Source: Clostridiales bacterium
Lineage (GTDB): Bacteria > Bacillota > Clostridia > Monoglobales > Monoglobaceae
Reading direction: 5' to 3'
NCBI GenBank assembly: GCA_019419865.1
Contig: JAHZIG010000017.1
Location: 1 to 63,201, forward strand
DNA: 63,201 nt
Part shown: positions 17,710 through 26,020 of the stretch, piece by piece
How positions within the stretch are numbered: position 1 is the stretch's first letter
Layout: each line of letters starts with the position of its first letter
The notes under the pieces: model-generated
Databases searched by the model: none
Told to the model about the DNA's origin: nothing
The model's input: only the letters and a program-made list of their open reading frames with translations
Program-made: the position numbers and the translations under genes

Positions 17710-17787
17710 TACATACCTCGCATAAAGTCATGAAAAGTCTATATATTTTGCAGCGGCCTTTATAAAAATATTTTTTAGGAGACAAAA

Positions 17788-18498
17788 ATGAGCATACTCA
17801 ACTACATTCTGCTCGCCGCGATAGTCGTATTCGCGCTGGCGATGCTATTTATTTGTATAGGATTATTTATGGGTTCCCGAAAGGGCGGCTCTCAGGAGGA
17901 AGCGACAGCCGCTTCGGCGGACGTTCCGGCTTCGGATGCGGCGGATACTGCCGAGATACCCGAGGCGGACGACGAGGAGCGCGAGGATTCCGACGAAGAA
18001 AGCGATGCTGAGGATCGGGGCAAGCAAGACGACTCTTCCGAAGACGCCGACGCCGAAAGCGAAGAGGATAAAGCCGACGAGGACGCGGGCGACGGCGACG
18101 ATACGGATAAGCCGGACGCGGAAGCGAGAGCCGCAAGGGCGGCAAAAGCCGCGGCGGCTAAAGAGACCGGTTCGGGAAAGGCGCAGTCAGGTTCGGACAT
18201 ACCGCCCGGCGAAAAGGGCTTAAAGCTCGTTTCGACCGACGGCAAAGAGAGCTACTTCGCTAAGATCGCTTCCGAGATCACTATAGGAAGGAGCAAGGAC
18301 TGCGATATCGTAATACCCCATCAGATGATTTCGGGTCTGCACTGCATTGTATACAAGGTCGGGTCTAAGCTTTTGATCGAGGATAACAACTCGACTAACG
18401 GAACGCTTATAAACGGTAAGAAGTTGGAGCATCAGCTTGAGATCAAGAACAACGACGTCGTCACTATGGCGGATAAGTCGTATAAGATTTCGATTTAG
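17788..18498 (+). CDS. Membrane-anchored FHA-domain protein
   Basis: The 236-residue protein has one N-terminal membrane helix (about 4-29), a linker of about 110 residues made mostly of D, E, A and S with a basic AAR/AAK segment near its end, and a C-terminal FHA domain (about 150-236). The domain has the phosphothreonine-binding set GRSKDCD, SGLH and NSTNGT. The FHA domain would face the cytoplasm and bind phosphorylated partners. AGGAG lies 6 bases before the ATG. It probably shares the promoter of the upstream PP2C gene; a terminator follows at 18624. Confidence 0.88.
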   Translation: MSILNYILLAAIVVFALAMLFICIGLFMGSRKGGSQEEATAASADVPASDAADTAEIPEADDEEREDSDEESDAEDRGKQDDSSEDADAESEEDKADEDAGDGDDTDKPDAEARAARAAKAAAAKETGSGKAQSGSDIPPGEKGLKLVSTDGKESYFAKIASEITIGRSKDCDIVIPHQMISGLHCIVYKVGSKLLIEDNNSTNGTLINGKKLEHQLEIKNNDVVTMADKSYKISI

Positions 18499-18571
18499 TA
18501 TAGCTTCATACATAAGCCGTAGCCTCTTTAGAGTTAACGCGGGCTCCGTATTATTAACAGTAAAAAAGCAG

Positions 18572-18600
18572 AAAAAAGGCCGCTCCTCGGGGGCGGTCTA
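18572..18600 (-). terminator. Weak terminator downstream of the ribbon-helix-helix gene
   Basis: On the minus strand CCGC pairs with GCGG, flanked by further partial pairing, followed by TTTTTT. Two A-C mismatches weaken the stem, so confidence is limited. Confidence 0.4.
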
Positions 18601-18623
18601 TGATAAAAGAACGTGGTATTTCC

Positions 18624-18664
18624 CGGTATGAGACGGCATTCGCGTCGTTTCATACCGATTTTTT
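18624..18664 (+). terminator. Rho-independent terminator after the FHA gene
   Basis: CGGTATGAGACG pairs with CGTTTCATACCG (12 bp, one G-U) around a 10-base loop and is followed by ATTTTTT. It lies about 125 bases after the FHA stop. Confidence 0.9.
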
Positions 18665-18711
18665 ATGGAAGCGTCAGATTTGGGGATCGCATAATTATTG
18701 CGCAAAGTTTA

Positions 18712-18903
18712 TTATTTGAGATAAATATCGTCGTCGGTCACGGGTATCTCGCCGTTTTCGGCTTCATAACGCTTTATCTCTTTTTTTATCAAAAATTCTA
18801 TCATATTCGTCATCGTCCGCGACTCCGAAGCGGCGATCTTTTTAATTTTGGCATGATTCACCGGATCGAGACGCAAAGTAAACTGCGTGCGTATAACCGC
18901 CAT
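18712..18903 (-). CDS. Ribbon-helix-helix DNA-binding protein
   Basis: A protein of 63 residues. The N-terminal RTQFTLRLD forms the expected beta strand, and two helices follow (AKIKKIAASESRTMTNMIEFLIKK region), the Arc/CopG-type pattern. Such proteins act as dimeric repressors, often as antitoxins. GAGGAG lies 8 bases before the ATG. It is divergent from the SLOG gene, and an imperfect dyad lies between the two starts. No toxin partner is recognisable next to it, so antitoxin function is not claimed. Confidence 0.72.
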   Translation of the reverse strand: MAVIRTQFTLRLDPVNHAKIKKIAASESRTMTNMIEFLIKKEIKRYEAENGEIPVTDDDIYLK

Positions 18904-18923
18904 ACGATCAACTCCTCAATAGC

Positions 18924-18953
18924 ATGATACCATATTGGTTTAAATATGTATGG
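18924..18953. promoter_or_regulatory. Imperfect dyad between the divergent RHH and SLOG genes
   Basis: Read on the minus strand, CATACATATT and AATATGGTAT are nearly inverted copies (one inserted G) around TAAACC. The position, just before the RHH start and beside the SLOG promoter, fits an autoregulatory operator. This is inference only. Confidence 0.35.
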
Positions 18954-18960
18954 CGTCTAC

Positions 18961-18989
18961 TTGACACCTAAGAAAAAATACTATATAAT
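18961..18989 (+). promoter_or_regulatory. Consensus promoter of the SLOG gene
   Basis: TTGACA (18961-18966), 17 bases, TATAAT (18984-18989). Because it lies inside a longer open frame that begins at 18946, translation must start downstream, at 19015. Confidence 0.85.
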
Positions 18990-19014
18990 ATTATGCGAAA
19001 GGATGCTGTATTAT

Positions 19015-19377
19015 ATGAAATTATTAATTGCAGGCTCAAGATCAATAAGTGAATTTGACATAACTCCTTATATTCCAGAAGGAACAGATCATATAATAAG
19101 CGGCGGCGCGGCAGGAGTAGATGCGTTGGCCGAAAAATACGCAGATGATCATAAGATTTAAAAGACTATAATGCGCCCCAAATATGCCATATATAAAAAA
19201 GGCGCTCCTCTTAAGAGAAATGAAGAAATGATCGAAATGGCAGACAGTATTCTAGTTATTTGGGATGGAATATCTCACGGAACAAAACAAACAATAAATC
19301 ATGCAACATCGTTGGGCAAGAAAATAACAATAATCGAGTTATCGCGAGACGGAAAACAAAAAATTCTGAAAAAATAA
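19015..19377 (+). pseudogene. SLOG-fold (DUF2493 type) protein gene interrupted by one in-frame TAA
   Basis: The part from 19015 encodes MKLLIAGSRS, then SGGAAGVDALAEKYA, typical of the nucleotide-binding SLOG fold. After DDHKI a TAA stop (19159-19161) interrupts the frame. The same frame continues directly with KTIMRPKYA, GAPLKRNEEMI and VIWDGISHGTKQTI, which are the second half of the same domain. Both halves align to one continuous family protein of about 120 residues, so only one codon is wrong. A strong promoter and AAGGA before the ATG remain. The gene is more AT-rich than its neighbours, suggesting acquisition. It could be a recent pseudogene, a read-through case or an assembly error. 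Confidence 0.8.
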
Positions 19378-19397
19378 AATGTAATACTGGAAACGCG

Positions 19398-19434
19398 AAA
19401 AAGGCATATCGCCAAATTTCACTGCCGATATACC
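19398..19434 (-). terminator. Terminator of the permease-like gene
   Basis: On the minus strand GGTATATCG pairs with CGATATGCC (9 bp, one G-U) and is followed by TTTTTCG. It separates the minus-strand gene from the convergent SLOG locus. Confidence 0.75.
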
Positions 19435-19557
19435 CTTTAGATCAATATCCGATAGCTTGTTATAAAATCTTAGTCTTAATTTTATTACAGGCGCCATCAA
19501 CGTCTATTGCCGTAACTACATTTGTATTCAATATAGCAAAATTAATTATGCAAAAGC

Positions 19558-20460
19558 TTAATCCAAACCGTCTTTCTCTCCGCCGTGAGCGTCCGGCTCG
19601 TCTTCGTCCGCCATAGCCCTGTAGCTGTCGAACTTCTCTTTTATATTAGGGAAAGCCTTCTCCAAACGGCGTTTGGTGAGCTTGGTCAGACCTTTGATAT
19701 CTGATATGCCGTTATATTTCTCTCTAAGCTCTTCCTTCTTTTTGCGCAGTTCTTCCGCAAACTCGTCCTTATCGAAGATCGGCGCCGACTTCATCTCGTC
19801 TATCTTGCTCTCGAGCCGCTCTAAGCGCTTGTCGTTCTTTTCCTTAAATTCTATAGCGTGATTTATCGTTTTGATAGTCGTTCCGGACAGATTCCCGCCA
19901 ATTTTATTGGATAATCTGTTGAGTCTCCACGCGGCGGTAGCTATCGGTCTCATTTTCCTGTTCAGATTATTTATTCCTATTACCGTCACTATCAAATCGG
20001 CTGCGAACAGTATCCCGATTATCCAGAGCGCGACTACGCCGGCGCGGCGCGGGATAAAGTTTATAAGATCGATCGTCATGCTCTGCACAACGTCGACAAC
20101 AATAATACACGCTATACCCCACAAGAGCGAAAACTCAAGGCATATATAGCCGCCTATATTAAACTTTTTATCCGTATAATCCCACCATCTCTGATGAAAT
20201 AATTTCTCAAGTATAAAGCCGGTGACGAGTTCGAGCGCCGAGGTCAGGATCACCGAACCAATAAATAAAATAAACAGGTTGTCCTTGATGGGGTTTAAGA
20301 TCGCAAAGACGATCGTTACTCCAAACCCGTATATCGGGCAGACCGGTCCGTTCAGAAAGCCCCTGTTTACAAATTTTCCATCGACCGCCGCCGCGAATAC
20401 GACCTCGCAGCACCAGCCCAAAAACGAATAGATAACAAAATTAAAAAACAACTCGTACAT
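19558..20460 (-). CDS. Putative ABC transporter permease-like membrane protein (CmpB family)
   Basis: The 300-residue protein has about five to six membrane segments in its first two thirds, starting FVIYSFLGWCCEVVFA, with the conserved RGFLNGPVCPIYGFG and HQRWWDYTDKKFNIGGYICL blocks of the family named after ABC_trans_CmpB. The last about 100 residues are charged and helical (coiled-coil-like) and should be cytoplasmic. Despite the family name no ATPase partner is adjacent, and transport is not shown. I set the start at the ATG at 20460, 6 bases after GGAGGAG. It is the last gene of the prfB-to-tsaD cluster or a separate unit; a terminator follows. Confidence 0.82.
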   Translation of the reverse strand: MYELFFNFVIYSFLGWCCEVVFAAAVDGKFVNRGFLNGPVCPIYGFGVTIVFAILNPIKDNLFILFIGSVILTSALELVTGFILEKLFHQRWWDYTDKKFNIGGYICLEFSLLWGIACIIVVDVVQSMTIDLINFIPRRAGVVALWIIGILFAADLIVTVIGINNLNRKMRPIATAAWRLNRLSNKIGGNLSGTTIKTINHAIEFKEKNDKRLERLESKIDEMKSAPIFDKDEFAEELRKKKEELREKYNGISDIKGLTKLTKRRLEKAFPNIKEKFDSYRAMADEDEPDAHGGEKDGLD

Positions 20461-20541
20461 AGCCGTCTCCTCCGTGCGGCGCGGCTCGGAATCATTCCGC
20501 AGCAATAGCCGCGCCGAACATAACTCTCATCTAAACTCATT

Positions 20542-21564
20542 CTAATCCTTAAGCTGACGCTCGTCCATGCTAAGCGACGCTACGGCGTTGAGATCCAGCT
20601 TCGCCCGCTTTCCGGCTTGGTATTCGTAATACGCGCAGCAGCCGATCATCGCGGCGTTGTCGGTGCACAGTTCGAGCCTCGGGCAGTTAAACTTAAAGCC
20701 GTTCTCCTTCGCCTTCGTCGCGACCGCTTCCCTTAGCGGCAGGTTAGCCGCGACTCCTCCGGCGAGCGCTATCTTCTCGGCGCCGCGCATCACAGCGCAG
20801 CCTATCAGATGATCGGACAGAACGTCGACCACGGCCGCCTGAAACGAAGCCGCGACGTCCGGGACGCTTATCTTCTCGCCCCTCTGCTCGGCGTTATGGA
20901 TATAATTCAACACGGCCGTCTTGACCCCGCTGAAACTGAAATCAAAGCCGTTCTTTCCCATATTTACCCTCGGGAAACGAACGGCGTCCTCTCTGCCGCT
21001 CTCCGCCGCCTTCTGTATCTTAGGCCCGCCCGGATAGCCGAGCCCCAGAACGCGCGCCACCTTATCGAAAGCCTCGCCCGCCGCGTCGTCGTTGGTCTTC
21101 GCCATGACCTCGTACTCCGTGTAGCTCTTGACGTAGACTATATTGCTGTGTCCGCCCGAGGCGACAAGGCAGACGAACGGCGGCTTAAACTCCGGATCCT
21201 CTATGTAGTTGGCGCAGATATGTCCCTTTATATGGTGTACCGGTACGAGCGGCTTGCCGAGCGCAAAGCTAAGCGCCTTGGCTTCGGATACGCCTACCAG
21301 CAGAGCGCCGACCAGGCCGGGGCCGTACGTGACCGCCAGCGCGTCGATACCGTCAAAGCCAAGCCCCGCGTCCTTAAGCGCCTTGTCTATTACCGGACTG
21401 ATATTTTCAATATGCTTCCTTGACGCTATCTCCGGCACTACTCCGCCGTAGAGCTTGTGCAGCTCTATCTGAGTGTTTATTACGTTCGAGAGTACGTTTG
21501 TACCGTCCTCGACTACCGCCGCCGCGGTCTCGTCGCATGAACTTTCTATTGCAAGTATCTTCAT
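20542..21564 (-). CDS. tsaD: tRNA N6-adenosine threonylcarbamoyltransferase
   Basis: The 340-residue ASKHA-fold protein has [11 protein letters not shown] at the N-terminus, [10 protein letters not shown] with HHIKGHI (metal-binding histidines), [11 protein letters not shown], and [13 protein letters not shown] near residue 265-277. It transfers the threonylcarbamoyl group to A37 of tRNAs reading ANN codons, together with TsaB and TsaE, neither of which is in the window. TAGGAGA precedes the ATG. RimI and the TsaC fusion lie directly upstream, so the two t6A genes and RimI form one unit. Confidence 0.97.
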   Translation of the reverse strand: MKILAIESSCDETAAAVVEDGTNVLSNVINTQIELHKLYGGVVPEIASRKHIENISPVIDKALKDAGLGFDGIDALAVTYGPGLVGALLVGVSEAKALSFALGKPLVPVHHIKGHICANYIEDPEFKPPFVCLVASGGHSNIVYVKSYTEYEVMAKTNDDAAGEAFDKVARVLGLGYPGGPKIQKAAESGREDAVRFPRVNMGKNGFDFSFSGVKTAVLNYIHNAEQRGEKISVPDVAASFQAAVVDVLSDHLIGCAVMRGAEKIALAGGVAANLPLREAVATKAKENGFKFNCPRLELCTDNAAMIGCCAYYEYQAGKRAKLDLNAVASLSMDERQLKD

Positions 21565-21597
21565 CTTATTCTCCTATTTTATGCTCTATATATTCGC

Positions 21598-22047
21598 TCA
21601 GCCGAGCTCGAGAGTATACAGTATCGCGTCCTCGTTGTCCTCGTAGTAGCCCTTTCTCCTGCCCACGCGCCTGTAGCCGCATTTTTCATACAGCCGCGCG
21701 GCGCCGATGTTGCTCTCTCTGACCTCTAAGTTTATATATCCGATACCCATTTTTTTGCAGATCCCGTTTAAGACCTCGAGCAGCGCCCGAGCGGCGCCCT
21801 GTCTCCTGTATTCCGGCAAGACGGCTATTGAATCTATTTCCGCTATGTCGGCCGCCGTCCAGAAACCGATATAGGCGATTATCTTACCGGTTCCGTATTC
21901 TGCGGCGGTCAGATAAAGCGAATTGGTATTCTCTATCCCGCCGACAAACATGCCTTTGCTAAAAGCCCCGCTTTCAAAACAGCGCTTTTCAAGTTCCAAC
22001 GTTTCCGAAACGGAGTCTGACGTCAATAAGTCTATTTTTATATTCAT
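21598..22047 (-). CDS. rimI: Ribosomal protein bS18-alanine N-acetyltransferase
   Basis: The 149-residue GNAT protein has the acetyl-CoA loop RRQGAARALL (about 80-89) and the ending EVRESNIGAARLYEKCGYRRVGRRKGYY, which is characteristic of RimI. It acetylates the N-terminal alanine of ribosomal protein S18 and possibly other proteins. Its ATG overlaps the stop of the TsaC fusion (ATGA), indicating translational coupling. RimI commonly clusters with t6A genes. Confidence 0.93.
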   Translation of the reverse strand: MNIKIDLLTSDSVSETLELEKRCFESGAFSKGMFVGGIENTNSLYLTAAEYGTGKIIAYIGFWTAADIAEIDSIAVLPEYRRQGAARALLEVLNGICKKMGIGYINLEVRESNIGAARLYEKCGYRRVGRRKGYYEDNEDAILYTLELG

Positions 22048-23639
22048 TCTTCGCCGCCCAGATCTCTTCTATGCAGCGCCGCAACGTCCATATTAACGTA
22101 TTTTCTGATGCTGTCTCTGCATTTTCTGTAAGTCTCGATATCGCCGCCGAACGGATCGGGTATCTCTCCGCCGCTCTCGCCCGCGTACTCTGGCAGAGTG
22201 AACGTCTTATCCTTATATTCGGGGAAAGCGGAGACGATCGCGTTTTTATGCGACTCAGACATGGTCAATACCAGGTCGAACTCCTTCAGCATATCCCGCG
22301 TAAGCTGTCTCGATACGTGACCGGATATGTCTATCCCTATCTCGTTCATGACCAAGACCGCGTTTTTGGATACCGGCTCGCCGCCCGCAAACAACCCCGC
22401 CGACGAAGTTTTAAAATCGGTTCCCTTCGCCATCGCTCTGAGTATTCCCTCGGCCATTGGGCTTCTGCAGGTGTTTCCGGTGCAGACGAACAATATGGAA
22501 TTTACTGACTTTTCAGCTTTCGCGGCTTTTTCGGCCTCCGGGGCTTTTTCGGCTTCGGTATTCGTATCGCCCCGTTTGGCGTTCTCTTCATTCATCTCGC
22601 GTATATACTCGGAGGCCTTGATCACTCTGCCTCCCGCCGCGCGGTAGAGCCTGTTTCTGACCGCCGCCCAAAGCCCGCTGTCCGGGATCTCGGGCGCGAA
22701 TATTATGCCCACGCCGTTTAAGTCCATCTCTCTAAGCGCCTTAAACAGGTTCCGCGCCGCTTCTTCGGCGGCTCTCATATCGCCCATCGAAATTATACAT
22801 ACGTCTGTATCCAGATCCTTTAAAACGGCCTCCTCTATCTGATCGAACGCCAGCAGACCGACCTTACGTTCTTTGGACGCCAATTTAACGCACTCCTCGA
22901 CCTCTTCCACGCTGCCGCTCAAAACTATGACCTCCGCGTCGGGCGAATAGTGTTTGTACTTAAGTCCGGGAGATTTGACCTTCTCGTCCTTGCCGACCGA
23001 CGCGACCGTCTTGACCTCGCCTATCAGCTTGGATATTTGTTTCTCGGTCACGCCGCCCGGACGGTATATGATCGCGCCGTCCCCGCTCAGATCTATGACC
23101 GTGGATTCAACGCCAACGTCGCAGTTTCCGCCGTTTATTATCACGGGAACGCGGCCGTTCATATCCTCGTATACGTGCTCGAAGGTAGTCGGGCTCGGTT
23201 TTCCCGATAGATTCGCGCTCGGCGCCGCCACGGGTACGCCAGCCTTTGCTATCAGTTCGCGCGCGACCGCGTTCGACGGCATTCTTATACCTACCGTATC
23301 CAGTCCCGCAGTGACTCCGCGCGGGATCTTATCCGACGCCTTTAATATCACTGTCAGAGGCCCCGGCCAGAAGTTTTCCATTAAAGTCTTCGCCTTATCC
23401 GATATTTCCAAAGCCAGACCGCTCAGCATTTCGTAGTCCGATATATGAACGATCAAAGGGTTGTCCGCCGGACGTCCCTTAGCCTCGAATATTTTTGAAA
23501 CAGCTTCGGCGTCGAGCGCGTTCGCCCCAAGTCCGTATACCGTCTCCGTTGGAAAAACGACCAGGCCGCCGTCTTTTAGCGTCCGGGCCGCAATATCTAT
23601 ATCTTTCGGCATAATAACTTTAGTTTCCAAATTTATCAT
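22044..23639 (-). CDS. tsaC: Fusion of L-threonylcarbamoyladenylate synthase (TsaC/Sua5) with a YwlE-like protein arginine phosphatase
   Basis: Residues about 10-200 form the YrdC domain (FPTETVYGLGANA near 29-41, FWPGPLT, APSANLSG), and about 220-345 the Sua5 C-terminal domain, linked by SPGLKYKHYSP. It makes threonylcarbamoyl-AMP for t6A. After an A/E/K-rich linker (about 348-378) comes a complete low-molecular-weight phosphatase domain with the P-loop CTGNTCRS at 386-393 and Asp495 in the IPDPFG loop. Thr in the fifth P-loop position is the mark of YwlE-type arginine phosphatases rather than tyrosine phosphatases. The start is either ATG 23639, too close to AAGGG, or TTG 23630, better spaced and giving the family-like start METKVI. 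Confidence 0.93.
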   Translation of the reverse strand: MINLETKVIMPKDIDIAARTLKDGGLVVFPTETVYGLGANALDAEAVSKIFEAKGRPADNPLIVHISDYEMLSGLALEISDKAKTLMENFWPGPLTVILKASDKIPRGVTAGLDTVGIRMPSNAVARELIAKAGVPVAAPSANLSGKPSPTTFEHVYEDMNGRVPVIINGGNCDVGVESTVIDLSGDGAIIYRPGGVTEKQISKLIGEVKTVASVGKDEKVKSPGLKYKHYSPDAEVIVLSGSVEEVEECVKLASKERKVGLLAFDQIEEAVLKDLDTDVCIISMGDMRAAEEAARNLFKALREMDLNGVGIIFAPEIPDSGLWAAVRNRLYRAAGGRVIKASEYIREMNEENAKRGDTNTEAEKAPEAEKAAKAEKSVNSILFVCTGNTCRSPMAEGILRAMAKGTDFKTSSAGLFAGGEPVSKNAVLVMNEIGIDISGHVSRQLTRDMLKEFDLVLTMSESHKNAIVSAFPEYKDKTFTLPEYAGESGGEIPDPFGGDIETYRKCRDSIRKYVNMDVAALHRRDLGGEE

Positions 23640-23648
23640 CCCTTTTTA

Positions 23649-24719
23649 CTAATCCTGAGCTTTCAATTTCTCGCTCTGATCGGTGGTGATCAAAGCGTCG
23701 ATGACCTCGTCCAGATCCCCGTTCATGAACTGGTCGAGCTTATACAGCGTAAGCCCGATCCTGTGATCGGTCACTCTGCCCTGAGGGAAGTTGTAGGTCC
23801 TGATCCTCTCGCTGCGGTCGCCCGTGCCGACCTGGCTCTTGCGATCCGCCGCTATGGCCGCGTTTCTCTCCTGTTCCATTTTATCGTACAGTCTCGAACG
23901 GAGCATCCTCATAGCCGCTTCGCGGTTCTTGTGCTGGCTGCGCTCGTCCTGACAGGTAACGACCATCCCGGTCGGCTTATGGGTTATTCTTATAGCCGAC
24001 TCGGTCTTGTTGATGTGCTGACCGCCCGCGCCGCTTGAACGGTAGGTGTCTATTTCCAGATCGTCCGGATTTATCTCAACTTCCACCTCGTCCACCTCGG
24101 GCAATACCGCGACCGTTACGGTAGACGTGTGTATCCTGCCGCTCGACTCGGTCTCCGGCACGCGCTGTACTCTGTGAACGCCGCTCTCGAACTTGAGCCT
24201 GCTGTAGGCGCCCTCGCCGTTTATCATAAACGTGACCTCTTTTATCCCGCCTATGCCTATCTCATTCAGGTTAAGGACCTCGGTCTTCCAGCCCTTACTG
24301 TCCGCGTACATACTGTACATTCTGAACAGGTCTCCGGCGAACAGCGCCGCCTCGTCGCCGCCCGCGCCGCCTCTTATCTCGACCATAACGTTCTTGTCGT
24401 CGTTGGGGTCCTTGGGTAGCAATAATATCTTAAGCTCTTCTTCTATCCTGGCAATGTTCTCCTTGGCTTCCTTGGTCTCCTCGACCAGCATCTCCTTAAA
24501 TTCCTTGTCGGTCTCGGGATCGTCCATCATTTCCTTGGCCTCGTCGATCGTCTGTTTATTCTTCTTATACTCTCTGTACTTTTCAACTATAGGCGTCATG
24601 TCGGAGTGTTCCTTACAGAGCTTGCGCCATGTCTCCTGGTCGGCGATAACTTCGGGGTCGCTTATTTTTCTCGATAATTCTTCAAACTGCTCTTCCAAAA
24701 ATGATAATTTTTCAAACAT
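23649..24719 (-). CDS. prfA: Peptide chain release factor 1
   Basis: The 356-residue protein has the class I release factor domains. The stop-codon recognition motif is PET ([12 protein letters not shown]), the RF1 type that reads UAA and UAG. The GGQ motif ([13 protein letters not shown]) triggers peptide release. It follows prfB by 84 bases and is followed by the TsaC fusion after 9 bases; prmC, which often sits between these, is absent from the window. Confidence 0.97.
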   Translation of the reverse strand: MFEKLSFLEEQFEELSRKISDPEVIADQETWRKLCKEHSDMTPIVEKYREYKKNKQTIDEAKEMMDDPETDKEFKEMLVEETKEAKENIARIEEELKILLLPKDPNDDKNVMVEIRGGAGGDEAALFAGDLFRMYSMYADSKGWKTEVLNLNEIGIGGIKEVTFMINGEGAYSRLKFESGVHRVQRVPETESSGRIHTSTVTVAVLPEVDEVEVEINPDDLEIDTYRSSGAGGQHINKTESAIRITHKPTGMVVTCQDERSQHKNREAAMRMLRSRLYDKMEQERNAAIAADRKSQVGTGDRSERIRTYNFPQGRVTDHRIGLTLYKLDQFMNGDLDEVIDALITTDQSEKLKAQD

Positions 24720-24803
24720 CTATGACCTCTCCATTTCTGATCGATATATTTTCTAAGCAAAAGCAAATCAAGCCGGTTCGGCGAAAATCCGCCGCTCCCG
24801 CCG

Positions 24804-25917
24804 CTATAATTCGCCCCTCGATTTCGCTATCAAATAAGCGTTGATAAAGCCGTCCAAACCGCCGTCCATCACCGCGTCTACATTACCGGTCTCGTAGTTG
24901 GTTCTGTGATCCTTGACCATTCTGTAAGGCTGGAACACGTACGACCTTATCTGGTTTCCCCAGCCAATTTCGGTCTGAACGCCCTTTAAGTCCTCGATCT
25001 TCTCTTTCTGCTCCCGCTCCGCTATCTCTATCAGCTTCGACTTTAGCATCTTCATCGCCATATCCTTATTCTTGTGCTGACTGCGCTCGTTCTGGCAGGT
25101 CACCACCACCCCGGTCGGGATATGCGTGATCCTTATCGCCGACTCGGTCTTGTTGATATGCTGGCCGCCCGCGCCGCTCGCCCTGTAGGTGTCGATCTTC
25201 AGATCCTCTGAATTGATCTCAACGTCTATATTATCGTCTATCTCGGGCATGACTTCGCAGGACGCAAACGACGTATGCCGCCGCGCCGCCGAATCGAACG
25301 GCGATATCCTGACAAGCCTGTGAACGCCCTTCTCCGACTTTAAATAGCCGTAGGCGTTAAGTCCCTCTATCATAAAGGTTATGCTCTTTATCCCGGCTTC
25401 CTCGCCGTCTAAAAAGTCTATGACCTCGTGCTTAAAGCCTCTGCGCTCCGCCCACATCGTATACATTCTAAACAGCATCTGACACCAGTCCTGCGCCTCG
25501 GTGCCGCCGGCTCCCGCATGGAGCGTGACGATCGCGTTGTTTGCGTCGTATTTGCCTGAGAGCAACGTCTCGAGCTTCATATTCTCAAGATTCTCGGACA
25601 GTTCGTTATACCCCTGCTTGACCTCGTCCAACACGCTCTCGTCGTCCTCCTCGATCGCCAGAGCGACCAGGGTAGTAAGGTCCTCGTGAGTCGTCTCGAG
25701 CGCGCTGAATCTGTCTCTCTTATCCTTGAGTCCTTTTATCTTTTGCAGTATCTTTCCCGCGCTCTCCATATCGCTGTAGAAATCGGGCTGCATAGTTTTT
25801 TCTTCAAGCTCCTTAATATCTTTCTCGACTTGAGCTAAGTTAAAGTGAATCCCTCAGTTCTGTAATATCTTTCTTCATTCCTTCCAAGCCGAGCTTATAC
25901 TCGTCAAAAGCTATCAC
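24804..25917 (-). CDS. prfB: Peptide chain release factor 2, expressed by +1 programmed frameshift
   Basis: Translation begins at GTG 25917 and reads 25 codons ending RDSL. TAA then stands as codon 26 (25840-25842). A +1 slip on CTT (sequence CTTTAAC, 25839-25845) continues with NLAQVEKDI and yields a protein of about 370 residues, the normal RF2 length. Upstream GAGGGA may act as the internal Shine-Dalgarno stimulator. The body has the RF2 motif SPF (ISPFDSAARRH), for UGA/UAA, and GGQ. The canonical site is CTTTGAC; here the stop is TAA, which RF1 also reads. An in-frame ATG 18 bases upstream of the GTG is an alternative start. Confidence 0.93.
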
Positions 25918-25961
25918 GTTATCACTTCCATTCATATAGATTTTTTTATTAAACCAAACTA

Positions 25962-25987
25962 CACAGGCCGGTTAGGCGCGGCCTGTG
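25962..25987 (-). terminator. Perfect hairpin between secA and prfB
   Basis: On the minus strand CACAGGCCG and CGGCCTGTG form 9 perfect base pairs with an 8-base loop. The downstream side, TAGTTTGGTTTAAT, is only moderately U-rich. It may terminate secA or attenuate entry into prfB-prfA. Confidence 0.55.
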
Positions 25988-26020
25988 CAGATAAATTACT
26001 ATATAGTACGCGCAAAACTA

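Noticed and set aside
18946..19014. N-terminal extension of the SLOG gene
   Set aside because: It contains the -35 and -10 boxes of the promoter, so it cannot be part of the message; the start at 19015 is used.
24804..25793. prfB as a truncated gene starting at ATG 25793
   Set aside because: Conserved RF2 sequence continues upstream in the same frame to the CTTTAAC site and then in the zero frame to GTG 25917, so this is the usual frameshifted gene.
25839..25845. TAA at the prfB site as a sign of a reassigned TGA code
   Set aside because: TGA ends tsaC, pyrK and other genes normally and RF2 with an SPF motif is present, so the code is standard.
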